From an uncultured Bacilli bacterium (GTDB lineage Bacteria > Bacillota_I > Bacilli_A > RF39 > UBA660), in assembly GCA_934098445.1 (NCBI GenBank), contig CAKOOW010000004.1, forward strand, positions 1 through 41,180: DNA of 41,180 bases, read 5' to 3'. Under the pieces are notes generated by a model. That model was not told the origin of the DNA. It saw nothing but the letters and a program-made list of their open reading frames with translations, and ran no database searches. The position numbers and the translations under genes were made by a program. Below are positions 22,445-31,535 of this stretch, in pieces; within the stretch, counting starts at the first letter, position 1, and each line of letters begins with the position of its first letter.

Positions 22445-24508
22445 TCAGTTTTTTATCACTTTAGCATAATAGTCATTTTCAATTATAAGTTTACTCAGGC
22501 GCATACGATTAGAAACAGTTTTATTAATATTATCAACATACTCATCATCTACACTTACTCCATCTTTAGGAATAAATTTATCCTGATTAGCTAAATAAGT
22601 TCCCTTATCACTAACCCAACTTTTATTTTGAAAATAGACTAGTCCTGGCTCAGAAGATAAAATATCTTTACCCATAAATAAGCGAGAGTCATAAGTAATA
22701 TCAAAAAGATTATATATTGTTGGTAAAAAGTCTAATTGACTAGCCGTTTTATTAATAGTAATTCCTGGGGTTTTAGCATTCCAAATAATCAGAGTATTAT
22801 GATTAACTTCAATCGTATCATCTCTTTTATAATCGGATAATTCATTTATCACGTTAAGATTTAAACTATAGGGATAATGATCAGGAATAATTGCAATAAC
22901 AGTATCATCTAGTTTATTATTTTCCTCCAACGACTTTATAAGACTAGCAACAGCTTTATCTAATTCAATAACACTGGCTAGATAGCCTTTGGCTTCTTCG
23001 CTATAGTCTAAGTTTTTTACTAAAGACCAATTTTTATTTACGATAGCATTGCCATTTTGGGAATAAGGCATATGAGAGGATACCGAAACATAGTAGGTTA
23101 AAAATTTATCCGAGTTCAGATATTCAGGGATGGTAACATTAAGCATTTCTTCATCACTTTGAGGCCACTTATTACAATCCATTAGTTTTTCAAGACCTGT
23201 ATTTTTAGCTTTAAAGTAATTAAAACCCATATTTTTTAAATAAACGTTACGGTCTTGAAAATAAGCATCGTTAGCATGATAAGCTTTAACATCGTAGCCA
23301 ATATTTTTAAAGGTTGTTCCTAGTCCAAAAGGAAAATAATTAGTTCCTTTTCTAAAATATTTATTTAAGTCATTAAGATTAGCAAAAAGACTAGTTAAAT
23401 TTTGAAATTCACCCCCAATAGTACTTAAGTTTATTGGAGTATAAAAGTTAGTGAAATTAAAGCCTTCCGTTGCTAGTTTATATAAAGTCGGTGTTACATC
23501 AGCCCGAATACCAATAGTATTTAGGCTTTCAGCTGTAATAACAATTAAATTTTTATCTTTAAAAAGACCAGTATATTCATTCTTTAAGGTACCTTTATCA
23601 TTTTGCAAATATTTATGCATATTAAGAAGAGTCTTATTTTTTTCCCTACTTACTAGATTATCAAAATCAATATCTAGGATATTATAAGAATAGGTTTCTT
23701 CATTAGGTTTTTCTTCTTCATTTTGATTATTATCTTCATTAATACTTGGTATTTCAATTTCTATATCTTTATGATTATTCATAACTATATCTTTAAAATC
23801 TAAATAAAAAGCTGGTAAAACTCCTAAAGTTTCCACATTAAGAGCATTATTATTAAGACCATGGAACATACTATACAAAGAATTTTCTTTATCTTTAGTT
23901 TGATAAATAACTATATTTAAAACAATTAAACTTAAAAGAATCGTTAATAAGTTGATGATGCTTTTCTTATTAGTAGATTTACGAAAATCAAAGTACTTAG
24001 AATATAAAAAACTTAAAATAAATGGAAGGAAAAGGATTAATAAGGGAATAATATTCTTTAGAATTTCAATAATGGCCGTTTTGGAGAAGGCAATAGCTTG
24101 ATCGGATAAGCCAAAGAGGGAAAGACAAAAATAAGTATTAAAAACTTTCTTAAAGATTAGGGCAATAGCATACCAGATGGTTAAAAGCCCAAGGATTAAA
24201 AAATAAATTATTTTGTTCTTCTTAGAACTTTTAGTAATATTGCTGATAAACATAATGATACCACTTATAGGAAGCAGAAAGATGAGTAAAAAGAGATTAT
24301 TTATCTTAAAAATACTAGAAAAGCCAAAAGCTAACCATTTAAAGATAAATTCTAAAGAAGCTAAGTTCAAGAACGTTATAAAAATTAAGTTAATTGGAAT
24401 CATCTTAAACTTTGTTAATATAAAGTTGTTCTTTACAACTGTCTTTTCTACTGCTTCAGACATATTAGATTTAATTTTACTACTCTTACTACTCCTTTTT
24501 CTTGGCAT
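22445..24508 (-). CDS. LTA synthase-family sulfatase-like glycerol-phosphate transferase
   Basis: 687 residues: a basic N-terminus (PRKRSSKSSKIK), about five membrane helices in the first 210 residues, an Asn/Glu-rich linker, and an extracellular alkaline-phosphatase-fold domain from about residue 310. Visible active-site parts are LIVITAESLNTIG (metal-binding Glu), NLSTIGGEFQNLTSLF (nucleophilic Thr region), SSHMPYS and IIPDHYPYS (His/Asp metal ligands). Enzymes of this family add glycerol-phosphate from phosphatidylglycerol to lipoteichoic acid or related surface polymers. The domain order fits LtaS, but the exact polymer cannot be told. It starts eight bases after tex and probably shares its transcript. 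Confidence 0.85.
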   Translation of the reverse strand: MPRKRSSKSSKIKSNMSEAVEKTVVKNNFILTKFKMIPINLIFITFLNLASLEFIFKWLAFGFSSIFKINNLFLLIFLLPISGIIMFISNITKSSKKNKIIYFLILGLLTIWYAIALIFKKVFNTYFCLSLFGLSDQAIAFSKTAIIEILKNIIPLLILFLPFILSFLYSKYFDFRKSTNKKSIINLLTILLSLIVLNIVIYQTKDKENSLYSMFHGLNNNALNVETLGVLPAFYLDFKDIVMNNHKDIEIEIPSINEDNNQNEEEKPNEETYSYNILDIDFDNLVSREKNKTLLNMHKYLQNDKGTLKNEYTGLFKDKNLIVITAESLNTIGIRADVTPTLYKLATEGFNFTNFYTPINLSTIGGEFQNLTSLFANLNDLNKYFRKGTNYFPFGLGTTFKNIGYDVKAYHANDAYFQDRNVYLKNMGFNYFKAKNTGLEKLMDCNKWPQSDEEMLNVTIPEYLNSDKFLTYYVSVSSHMPYSQNGNAIVNKNWSLVKNLDYSEEAKGYLASVIELDKAVASLIKSLEENNKLDDTVIAIIPDHYPYSLNLNVINELSDYKRDDTIEVNHNTLIIWNAKTPGITINKTASQLDFLPTIYNLFDITYDSRLFMGKDILSSEPGLVYFQNKSWVSDKGTYLANQDKFIPKDGVSVDDEYVDNINKTVSNRMRLSKLIIENDYYAKVIKN

Positions 24509-24516
24509 AAGACCAC

Positions 24517-26637
24517 CTATTCTATGGGAATTAATGATAATCCGACTTTATTTTTTTCTTTATTTATATCACTAACATAAACTTTAACAATCTGACCGAC
24601 TTTAACAATGTCTTTGGGATCACGAACAAAGTTCTTACTCATCTTAGAAATATGAACAAGACCATCATCATGAAGGCCGATATCGATGAAAGCACCAAAA
24701 GAAGTCACATTACGTACGGTTCCTTCAAGTTGCATCCCCATCCTTAAATCATCAATCGTTAAGATATCACTTTTCAATATTGGAGCATCTAAGTTTTCAC
24801 GAATATCAAGTCCAGGATTTTCTAATTCCTTTAGAATATCTGTAATCGTATAGATATCAGTATTTAACTTAGCTGCCAAATTATTAGGATTAGCCTTTTT
24901 GATTGTTGTTTTAAATTCCTCAGTATTAATATTTTTAAGTGATAAGTTTAATTCTTGCAAAATTTCATTTGTGACATTATAAGATTCTGGATGAATACCC
25001 GTATTATCAAGAGGATTTAAACCATCTTTAATTCGTAAGAAACCAATAGCCTGTTCGTAAGTTTTAGGACTTATCCCTTTGATATTGGCAATATCCTCTC
25101 TAGTTTTGAAAGGTTTTGCACTCATTAATTTAGTAATGGCTGGCTTGGTTAATCCAGAAATATATTTTAAGATAGAAGGACTAGCCGTATTAACGTTAAC
25201 TCCGACTTCGTTTACGACTTTTAAAACGGTAAAATCAAGACTACTTGCTAATTCTTTTTGATTAACGTCATATTGATATTCCCCTACGCCAATTGACTTA
25301 GGATCAATTTTGACTAGCTCCGATAAAGGATCTTGCAAACGGCGACCGATAGATACAGCACTTCGCTTTTCGACAGTTAAATCAGGAAACTCTTCTTTAG
25401 CAAGTGGTGAGGCGGAATAAACACTGGCCCCAGCTTCACTAACGATAATGTATTTACAATTAGTACCTTTAATAGTCTCACTAACAAATTTTTCTGATTC
25501 ACGAGAAGCTGTCCCATTACCAATAGCAATGATATCTATGTGATATTTATTAATTATCTCAAGTAAAGTCTTAGCGGCTCCGACTTTATCATTTACTGGT
25601 TCATGAGGATAAATAACGGCTATTGTCTCTAAAGTACCACTTGGTGATAACACGGCTAATTTACAACCAGTACGGAAAGCAGGATCAAATCCTAAGACAC
25701 GAGAATTCTTAATTGGTGGAGTCAATAACAAGTGTTCAAGATTATCTTGGAAAGTTAGAATAGCTTTCTTAGAAGCTTCCTCGGTTAATTCAGCTCTGAT
25801 TTCTCTTTCGATACTAGGTAAAATCAATCTCTTTAAAGCATCTTTAATCGCATTCTTAACTATTTTGCAGACAAAAGAAGCCGTATTCTTAATAAACTTA
25901 GTCTCTTGATTTTGAAGAATAGCATCAAAGTCATAATCTAGGCTGATACTTAAAATCTTTTCATCTTCACCACGATTCATTGCTAAAATATGAAAGTGTT
26001 TGGCATATTTAATTTTTTCTCGAAATTCATAATACATTTCATATATTTTTTTGTCATCTTCACTATTTTTTTTCTTATTAGAAACTAAAAAGCCCGTATT
26101 AAAAATATAATTTCTAATATATTTACGGCTTGAAGCATTATCACTTATCCATTCGGCAATGATATAGCCTGCTCCTTCAATAGCTTTATTGACATCCATA
26201 TTATAACCACTTGCTAAAGTTTCCATACTTCCTTTAAGAGGAAAAGCCATTATTTTTTTAGCTAAAGGCTCCAACCCGGCTTTGATAGCCTCCGTAGCCT
26301 TGGTCTTTTTCTTTTCTTTAAAAGGGCGATAAATATCTTCTATTTCAGCTAGTTTATTAGCCTGCATAATACTATTTTTAATTTCTTCTGTTAATAAGCC
26401 TTTTTCATCAATAAGTCTTATCGTATCTTCTTTCTTTTTTAAAAGGTTTTCTTGATAACGATAAGTCTCTTCAATCGCACGAATTTCATCTTCATTCAAA
26501 TTACCAGTTACTTCTTTACGATATCTGGCAATAAATGGAATGGTAGCTCCTTCACTCAAAAGCTTTAAGACAGCATTAACTTGATTCTCTTTTATATTTA
26601 AAATTTTGGTTAGTTCTTTAATAATTGTTTCATTCAT
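24517..26637 (-). CDS. tex: Tex-family RNA-binding transcription accessory protein
   Basis: 706 residues. The Tex N-terminal domain begins with KILNIKENQVNAVLKLLSEGATIPFIARYRKEVTG. The YqgF-like domain starts at RVLGFDPAFRTGCKLAV, tandem helix-hairpin-helix motifs follow (VNTASPSILKYISGL, IANIKGISPKTYEQAIGF), and the C-terminal S1 domain reads RMGMQLEGTVRNVTSFGAFIDIG to the LSLIPIE end. Tex binds nucleic acids and is linked to transcription and decay of structured or stalled RNA. Length and domain order are normal. The ribosome site is GCGAGGT. Confidence 0.95.
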   Translation of the reverse strand: MNETIIKELTKILNIKENQVNAVLKLLSEGATIPFIARYRKEVTGNLNEDEIRAIEETYRYQENLLKKKEDTIRLIDEKGLLTEEIKNSIMQANKLAEIEDIYRPFKEKKKTKATEAIKAGLEPLAKKIMAFPLKGSMETLASGYNMDVNKAIEGAGYIIAEWISDNASSRKYIRNYIFNTGFLVSNKKKNSEDDKKIYEMYYEFREKIKYAKHFHILAMNRGEDEKILSISLDYDFDAILQNQETKFIKNTASFVCKIVKNAIKDALKRLILPSIEREIRAELTEEASKKAILTFQDNLEHLLLTPPIKNSRVLGFDPAFRTGCKLAVLSPSGTLETIAVIYPHEPVNDKVGAAKTLLEIINKYHIDIIAIGNGTASRESEKFVSETIKGTNCKYIIVSEAGASVYSASPLAKEEFPDLTVEKRSAVSIGRRLQDPLSELVKIDPKSIGVGEYQYDVNQKELASSLDFTVLKVVNEVGVNVNTASPSILKYISGLTKPAITKLMSAKPFKTREDIANIKGISPKTYEQAIGFLRIKDGLNPLDNTGIHPESYNVTNEILQELNLSLKNINTEEFKTTIKKANPNNLAAKLNTDIYTITDILKELENPGLDIRENLDAPILKSDILTIDDLRMGMQLEGTVRNVTSFGAFIDIGLHDDGLVHISKMSKNFVRDPKDIVKVGQIVKVYVSDINKEKNKVGLSLIPIE

Positions 26638-26757
26638 ATTTTTACCTCGCTAGTTTAATTCGAAGAAAAGTCCTAAAACGTAAAACTTCTCTTTGCAAAT
26701 TCAGTATATCACATCTGAAAGCAGAAATGGTCGCATAAAAAGCGACATTTGCATTTT

Positions 26758-27315
26758 TTAAGATTTTAATGATAAACAGGCATGTAAAATTGTCCCACTT
26801 ACTAAAGTACTAACTTTATCCACAATAATCCTAGGTTCTTCAGTCATATCATTTTTTACCCAATCTAAAACGATAGCAACAAAAGCATACTTATAAAAAT
26901 CAGTTATGAAACATTTGTCTTTTTCAGAAAGTTGGTAACCCTTAGAAATGACCACGATCTCTTCATACATAATCGGATATACCAAACGATAAAGACTTTC
27001 TCTTAATATTTATAAAGAAACGGAGTGATAAATATTAATAATAAAATTCTTTTCCTTAAGCATTAAGGCAAAGATAGATAAAAAATTTTCTTGCCAAGAC
27101 TTAGTGATATCTTGATTATCAAGGACACTACCTATTTCTTCTTTACAAATCCATTCAACCAGGTCTTCTTTATCTAGAAAATGATAGTAAAATGTTTGGC
27201 GATTGATGTTACAAGATGATGCTATATCATTAATAGTTATCTTGTTAAAAGAATTAGTCTTTAATAAATCTTTAAGGGCATAAGATATTGCTTTTTTGGT
27301 TGTTAAACTACTCAT
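26758..27315 (-). pseudogene. TetR-family regulator interrupted by an in-frame stop
   Basis: The N-terminal 101 residues hold a TetR helix-turn-helix (TKKAISYALKDLLKTNSF, then ITINDIASSCNINRQTFYYHF) of the DhaS-like type. At 27010-27012 the frame meets TAA (HSVSL-stop-ILRES) and then continues in the same frame to 26758 with YRLVYPIMYEEIVVISKGYQL, VAIVLDWVKNDMTEEP and a normal end, which is the usual ligand-binding domain. Without the stop it would be about 185 residues, the family norm. A single base change explains the break. It lies just after the oleate hydratase gene, which it probably regulated. The truncated protein keeps the DNA-binding part but lacks the dimer domain. Start at 27315 with AGGTGA. 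Confidence 0.85.
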
Positions 27316-27326
27316 AAATTCACCTG

Positions 27327-27356
27327 TCATTATTATACTTTAGAATATTTATCTTA
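27327..27356 (-). promoter_or_regulatory. Candidate promoter of the tetR-like gene
   Basis: Minus strand: TTGCTT, an 18-base spacer and TATAAT lie directly before the first in-frame ATG, which would give a leader of only about 10 bases. The rest of the 27331-27679 gap holds the ohyA terminator, another TTGACA without a good -10, and AT-rich sequence with short inverted repeats. Confidence 0.45.
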
Positions 27357-27606
27357 AGCAAGGGTATTATTAATCGCAAGAGATTTAAAAATCTGTCAAC
27401 AAAGTTTTCATTTTTAATAATTTAAACCCTATATATAATAATGAAAATATTCCTAGAAGTGTATTATCTAAAGTATATAGTAGAATACTCTAAAAAAGTT
27501 ATTTTGACAAGAGAAAAATAATAATTCTTAGAATTAATTAAGTCGAAAAATCATAGTCTTAACATCTAAAGATAAAAATAATTATTCTAACCTGCTTTCT
27601 TTTAAG

Positions 27607-27645
27607 AAAAATAAAAATCTTTCTAATCGGCAAAGACTAGAAAGA
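27607..27645 (-). terminator. Terminator after the oleate hydratase gene
   Basis: Minus strand: TCTTTCTAGTC-TTTGCC-GATTAGAAAGA (11 pairs with one G-T), then TTTTTATTTTT. Confidence 0.85.
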
Positions 27646-27679
27646 CTATATGAATTTTTTAAAGTAATAGTTTTTTGGC

Positions 27680-29473
27680 TTATTTTAAGAGACCACTTTC
27701 TTTAAGAAGAAGTTCGATATCTGTATTTTTTACTTTTTTAAGTAATACTTTCACCATTTCTTTTTCAACTAGACTTAGCGGTAACTCATCAAGCGGCTTT
27801 TTATCCACAGCATAATAAGCAGCTTTCAAAAGTTCACGAACATCATAACAACTACCCCAAACTTCAGGAACTGCACGGTCGACATTAAGAATGGTATAAA
27901 CTGCCTCCATTCCCGTACGGATAGAATATTCAGTGGTAAAAATAGTATCTCTTGGCGTTTCCGCAAATTGACCGATAAATGCAAAGTTCAGAGAGCCAGT
28001 TGGCACGACAAGTGGACGATCACTTTTCTTACGAGGTTGGAAGAAAGCATTTATATAAGGCATATAAGCAGTAGTAGTATTACACTTTTCTTCAGCATAT
28101 TCTTTAATTTTATCTCCAGGGAAGCCAATATGATAAAGCCATTCTTCACAGACTTCACTACCAGTACATTCACGCATTGGTTTCTTAACGAAATTACCTT
28201 TCTTATTAGTATTAAGCGAGTAAACCCAGATTAAAACCATTCCTTTATCTTGGCTCTTAAACTGAGGTTGACGATTAATTGTCCATGAAAGATACCAATT
28301 ATCAACACTATCTTTGACCGTGATTATTCCACCCGTTGTAACTTTGCCACTTCTAGGATCACGTTTACAAATAGCCATAATATGGTTGATAATTTCCTCA
28401 TCACTGGTTGCAATGGTAGCACTCATCCAGTTAGTAGCATCAATATCACTGCAGAATTTCATGGGATTACCAAACTCACCGTTATTAGCTTGATTAGCAA
28501 TATTCTTCCACATATCCCAAGATTCACCACAACCATTCTTAATTTTAGATAAATCTGGAGCGGTAAATTGATCCCCATAACAAGAAGTATCTGTACAACA
28601 ACCATTCGTAATAAAGACTAAATCATTTTCAGTTAAAGGAATACTCTTTTCTTCATTATCTTTAAGATATTTTATTTCTTTAGCTAATCTTTTTTGTCCT
28701 CTAGTCTCAACAATAACATTCTTAACATCAATACCATATTCAATTTTTACCCCATGGCTTTCTAAATATTTAGTCAAAGGCAAAATCATTGATTCATATT
28801 GATTATACTTTGTAAATCTTAAAGCTGAAAAGTCGGGCAAACCATCAATATGATGAACATAACGGCATAGATATCTTTTCATCTCTAATGCTGATGACCA
28901 TTTCTGAAAAGCAAACATAGTCTGCCAATATAACCAGAAATTAGTATTCCAAAAACTACTTGGCAATACTTCAGATATTTTCTTATCCTCTAGTTCACTT
29001 TCTGGTGTAATAAATAATTTGGATAACGCTAAAGCGGATTTCTTATCTAGTTTAAATAATTTGTCAGTATGAGCGTCTTTACCACAAGCAATAGTAGCAC
29101 GACATAATGAGTAGTTAGGATCATGTTTATTTAACCAATAATACTCATCTAAAACTGATATTTTGGGATTTTCAATAGAAGGTACATCTCTAAACATATC
29201 CCACATACATTCAAAATGATTATCCATTTCGCGACCGCCGCGCATATAAAAGCCCTTAGTAATATCTTTACGACCATCACATGACCCACCCGCAAGCTCT
29301 AACTTTTCTAGAAGATGAATATTTTCCCCTTTCATTTGTCCATCACGAACTAAATAGAAAGCTGCTGATAAGCCGGCTAAACCCGTACCAATAATATAAG
29401 CTTTCTTTTTATCTACGCCAATCGGTTTTTCGGGATGTGCAAAAGCTTCATAAGTTCCTGCTCCATAATACAT
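27680..29473 (-). CDS. ohyA: Oleate hydratase (MCRA family, FAD-dependent)
   Basis: 597 residues. The start YYGAGTYEAFAHPEKP and the FAD-binding IIGTGLAGLSAAFYLVRDG (27-45) are typical. GGSCDG and YMRGGREMDNHFECMWDMF follow, containing the catalytic Glu/Tyr region of the family, as well as NGCCTDTSCYGDQ and GEFGNPMKFCSDIDATNWMSAT. The enzyme adds water to the cis-9 double bond of oleate and related fatty acids, giving 10-hydroxy acids, a detoxification step against host or dietary fatty acids. It is a single gene with its own terminator and a promoter covered by a perfect palindrome. The ribosome site is AAAGGAGGA. The neighbouring tetR-like gene is broken. Confidence 0.95.
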   Translation of the reverse strand: MYYGAGTYEAFAHPEKPIGVDKKKAYIIGTGLAGLSAAFYLVRDGQMKGENIHLLEKLELAGGSCDGRKDITKGFYMRGGREMDNHFECMWDMFRDVPSIENPKISVLDEYYWLNKHDPNYSLCRATIACGKDAHTDKLFKLDKKSALALSKLFITPESELEDKKISEVLPSSFWNTNFWLYWQTMFAFQKWSSALEMKRYLCRYVHHIDGLPDFSALRFTKYNQYESMILPLTKYLESHGVKIEYGIDVKNVIVETRGQKRLAKEIKYLKDNEEKSIPLTENDLVFITNGCCTDTSCYGDQFTAPDLSKIKNGCGESWDMWKNIANQANNGEFGNPMKFCSDIDATNWMSATIATSDEEIINHIMAICKRDPRSGKVTTGGIITVKDSVDNWYLSWTINRQPQFKSQDKGMVLIWVYSLNTNKKGNFVKKPMRECTGSEVCEEWLYHIGFPGDKIKEYAEEKCNTTTAYMPYINAFFQPRKKSDRPLVVPTGSLNFAFIGQFAETPRDTIFTTEYSIRTGMEAVYTILNVDRAVPEVWGSCYDVRELLKAAYYAVDKKPLDELPLSLVEKEMVKVLLKKVKNTDIELLLKESGLLK

Positions 29474-29500
29474 AATAATTCCTCCTTTATTTTCTATAAA

Positions 29501-29518
29501 TAGAATTATACAATTCTA
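29501..29518. promoter_or_regulatory. Palindromic operator candidate on the ohyA promoter
   Basis: TAGAATT-ATAC-AATTCTA is a perfect 7-4-7 palindrome that covers the -10 box. It has the size and symmetry of a TetR-family operator. Confidence 0.6.
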
Positions 29519-29532
29519 AAAATTTTATACAA
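29505..29532 (-). promoter_or_regulatory. ohyA promoter
   Basis: Minus strand: TTGTAT (29527-29532), a 16-base spacer and TATAAT (29505-29510). The -10 lies inside the palindrome at 29501-29518. Confidence 0.65.
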
Positions 29533-29580
29533 TAAACAATTATGATATGATGTATTATTTTTAGACAAATGGTTGAAAAT

Positions 29581-29613
29581 GTAAAAAAAAGACGGTCCTT
29601 ACTAGGATGTCTT
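29581..29613 (-). terminator. Terminator after cutA
   Basis: Minus strand: AAGAC-a-TCC, loop TAGTAA, GGA-cc-GTCTT, then T8. The stem has a small internal loop. Confidence 0.75.
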
Positions 29614-29639
29614 CTATCGAATTATTTTTTCTGTAATTT

Positions 29640-29966
29640 TTAATATTCTTTTCCTCTTACTTCGTTATTAATCCATGAAAGATAATTTTTACTAGTTGAA
29701 GTAATGGGAATAATAGCAAATTCAAAAGTCTCATAACTGTGATATTTACGAACTAGATTATAAATCTTTGTAGAAAGATTTTTCTTGGTCTTAACAAATA
29801 AGAGATATTCCTTAGCGGCCTCTACTTCTTGATGCCATAACCAAGTCGATTCACTTTCAATCATCTGGCAACTGCTGACTAATTTTTCTTCTAAAAGAGC
29901 TTTAATCGTTCTTTTGGTCTCTTCTAAGTCATCAAAAGCTATTTCAATCATACAATATTCATCCAT
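29640..29966 (-). CDS. cutA: CutA1-like protein (divalent-cation tolerance family)
   Basis: About 108 residues of the trimeric ferredoxin-like CutA fold. Visible: LEEKLVSSCQMIESESTWLWHQEVEAAKEYLLFVKTKK (the family's 'vAaCvni..v.S.Y.W.g.i....E..l..Kt') and HSYETFEFAIIPI (the 'HpYe.PEi..ip' motif, here with F where P-E is usual). CutA1 was linked to copper tolerance, but its true role is unclear. Starts at 29966, 29975 and 29981 are possible; 29966 has the best spacing to AAGTGAG. It is the last gene of the cca-dnaD-nth run and overlaps or abuts the small gene upstream. Confidence 0.85.
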   Translation of the reverse strand: MDEYCMIEIAFDDLEETKRTIKALLEEKLVSSCQMIESESTWLWHQEVEAAKEYLLFVKTKKNLSTKIYNLVRKYHSYETFEFAIIPITSTSKNYLSWINNEVRGKEY

Positions 29967-29967
29967 C

Positions 29968-30276
29968 TTAATCATTCTCACTTTCTAATTCTCTAATTTT
30001 TCTTTTAATCATATGCATCAATTCTTTATCTTCATCTAATTCATTTAAAATATATAGGGCATCTTGAAGTTTAGTTTTCTTAGTGACTTTATTAACTACC
30101 TCGGACTTAATAAGATCAGCAGAAATATTTTTATTTTGAAGATAATTAAGTCCTAAGTCTTCAATATTCTTTAAAACATAAGCCTTAAGAGGATACTCAT
30201 CCATTAACATTACTCCGTAATAGGCTCCTAAAATAGTCTTATAATGATTATTTTCTTCTTCAGTTTTATTTTTCAT
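29968..30276 (-). CDS. Small unknown acidic/basic helical protein between nth and cutA
   Basis: 102 residues. I do not recognise it. It has a charged N-terminus (KNKTEEENNHYK), a moderately hydrophobic helix (LGAYYGVMLMDEYPLKAYVL), then charged helices, ending MHMIKRKIRELESEND. There is no signal peptide. It overlaps the nth end by 11 bases, so it is translated in the same operon. In B. subtilis ypoC follows nth, but I see no clear similarity. Confidence 0.65.
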   Translation of the reverse strand: MKNKTEEENNHYKTILGAYYGVMLMDEYPLKAYVLKNIEDLGLNYLQNKNISADLIKSEVVNKVTKKTKLQDALYILNELDEDKELMHMIKRKIRELESEND

Positions 30277-30892
30277 AATGACAATACTCCTTCAATAAGC
30301 AATTTTCACAAAGGGGATTTTTAGCTTTACAGGTATAACGACCAAAAAGGACTAATTGATGGTGCAAACGACTCCATTTATCCTGAGGAATGACTCTCAT
30401 CAAATATTGTTCAGTCTCATAAACATTCTTATTCTTAGGAACCAATCCCAAGCGATGCGAAGTACGATAAACGTGAGTATCAACTGCAATAGCAGGCATA
30501 TCATAGATATTAGATAAAACGACATTAGCAGTTTTTCTTCCCACACCCGGTAAAGTTACTAGATAATTAAAGTCATTTGGAACCTCTCCATTATTTTCTT
30601 TTAAAAGACGGTTTGCTATATCAATAAGATAATGAGCTTTATTATGATAAGTACCTACAGGATAAATTATTCTTTCGACTTCTTTTACATCTGCCATCGC
30701 TAAAGTCGCAAGTGTAAAATGATTCCACAGAACCTTGGTAACTTGATTAACTCGAGAATCGGTACATTGAGCTGATAAGACTGTCGCCATCAAAAGTTCA
30801 TAGGGTTTCGAATACTCTAATTCACATTTAGGATTAGGAATCATCAGATCTAATTTTTCTAAAATAGCATTAACATTACTCTTCATCATCAT
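30266..30892 (-). CDS. nth: Endonuclease III (base-excision DNA glycosylase/AP lyase)
   Basis: 208 residues. The HhH motif LPGVGRKTANVVLSN carries the catalytic Lys, and IAVDTHVYRTSHRLGL carries the catalytic Asp. The C-terminal 4Fe-4S loop is C188-x6-C195-x2-C198-x5-C204. It removes oxidised pyrimidines. Three ATG codons in a row make the exact start unclear, and there is no strong ribosome site because the start lies inside the dnaD end, which suggests coupling. Confidence 0.96.
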   Translation of the reverse strand: MMMKSNVNAILEKLDLMIPNPKCELEYSKPYELLMATVLSAQCTDSRVNQVTKVLWNHFTLATLAMADVKEVERIIYPVGTYHNKAHYLIDIANRLLKENNGEVPNDFNYLVTLPGVGRKTANVVLSNIYDMPAIAVDTHVYRTSHRLGLVPKNKNVYETEQYLMRVIPQDKWSRLHHQLVLFGRYTCKAKNPLCENCLLKEYCHYEK

Positions 30893-31535
30893 TTAACCAA
30901 TCATAATCAAAGTACTCAGAGGTAGACTGATTAGTATTTTCTTCTGGTACTATACAGGATTCTTTTTTTCTAGAAGATGCTACATCATTCATACTCTGAT
31001 AACCTTTCTTTTGCCAATCAAAGAGAATTCTATCGATATATCGAAAGTTCTTAGCTCCACTGATAATAGCTTCTTTCAAAGCGCCGATAATCAATTCTTC
31101 ATTAAGACCTTTTTCTAGCCAGTTATTAATATATTCATATTCAATAGGAGAAAGACTACGGACTAGTTCCTTCTGAAAGACATCATAAATATTATTAGAA
31201 GTCTGTTCTTCTTTAGTCTTTTGAAGATTAAGAATTATCTGATTATAAAACTTATCTAAAGAAATTATTTCTTTAATTTGATTATTCTCTTTGGTAGTCT
31301 TATATTGAATTATTTCTTTTAAAATCAAATTATTAAAGGATGTCATCACTTCTTCTTCTTTAAGACCGAGACTAGTGGCAATTTGACTACAATCGAAAAA
31401 ATCTCTTTTATTATTAATTAGTTCTAAGAAAACTAGGAAGTCGTTTAATGATAGGTCTTTAGGTATATTTTTAATTAGTATCTCACTAATAATCAGATTT
31501 GGAGCTTTTAATATCTCACTTAAGTTTTGCATCAT
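30876..31535 (-). CDS. dnaD: DnaD-family replication protein
   Basis: 219 residues. An N-terminal winged-helix part (SLNDFLVFLELINNK, then a HTH-like QIATSLGLKEEEVMTSFNNLILK) is followed by a C-terminal DnaD domain (YDVFQKELVRSLSPIEYEYINNWLEKGLNEELIIGALKEAI, ending YIDRILFDWQKKGYQSM). DnaD helps load the replicative helicase at origins and during restart. The dnaD-nth order is that of B. subtilis. The start overlaps cca by 20 bases. Confidence 0.9.
   Translation of the reverse strand: MMQNLSEILKAPNLIISEILIKNIPKDLSLNDFLVFLELINNKRDFFDCSQIATSLGLKEEEVMTSFNNLILKEIIQYKTTKENNQIKEIISLDKFYNQIILNLQKTKEEQTSNNIYDVFQKELVRSLSPIEYEYINNWLEKGLNEELIIGALKEAIISGAKNFRYIDRILFDWQKKGYQSMNDVASSRKKESCIVPEENTNQSTSEYFDYDWLNDDEE

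Noticed and set aside
26727..26757. Hairpin after the tetR pseudogene (GTCGC..GCGAC with flanking pairs)
   Set aside because: The stem has bulges, and the minus strand after it (CTGCTTTC) lacks a proper T tract, so I did not list it as a terminator.
27335..27478. Inverted copies of TATACTTTAGA at 27335-27345 and 27468-27478
   Set aside because: They lie in a very AT-rich gap, do not match the ohyA palindrome, and are too far apart to argue for an operator pair.
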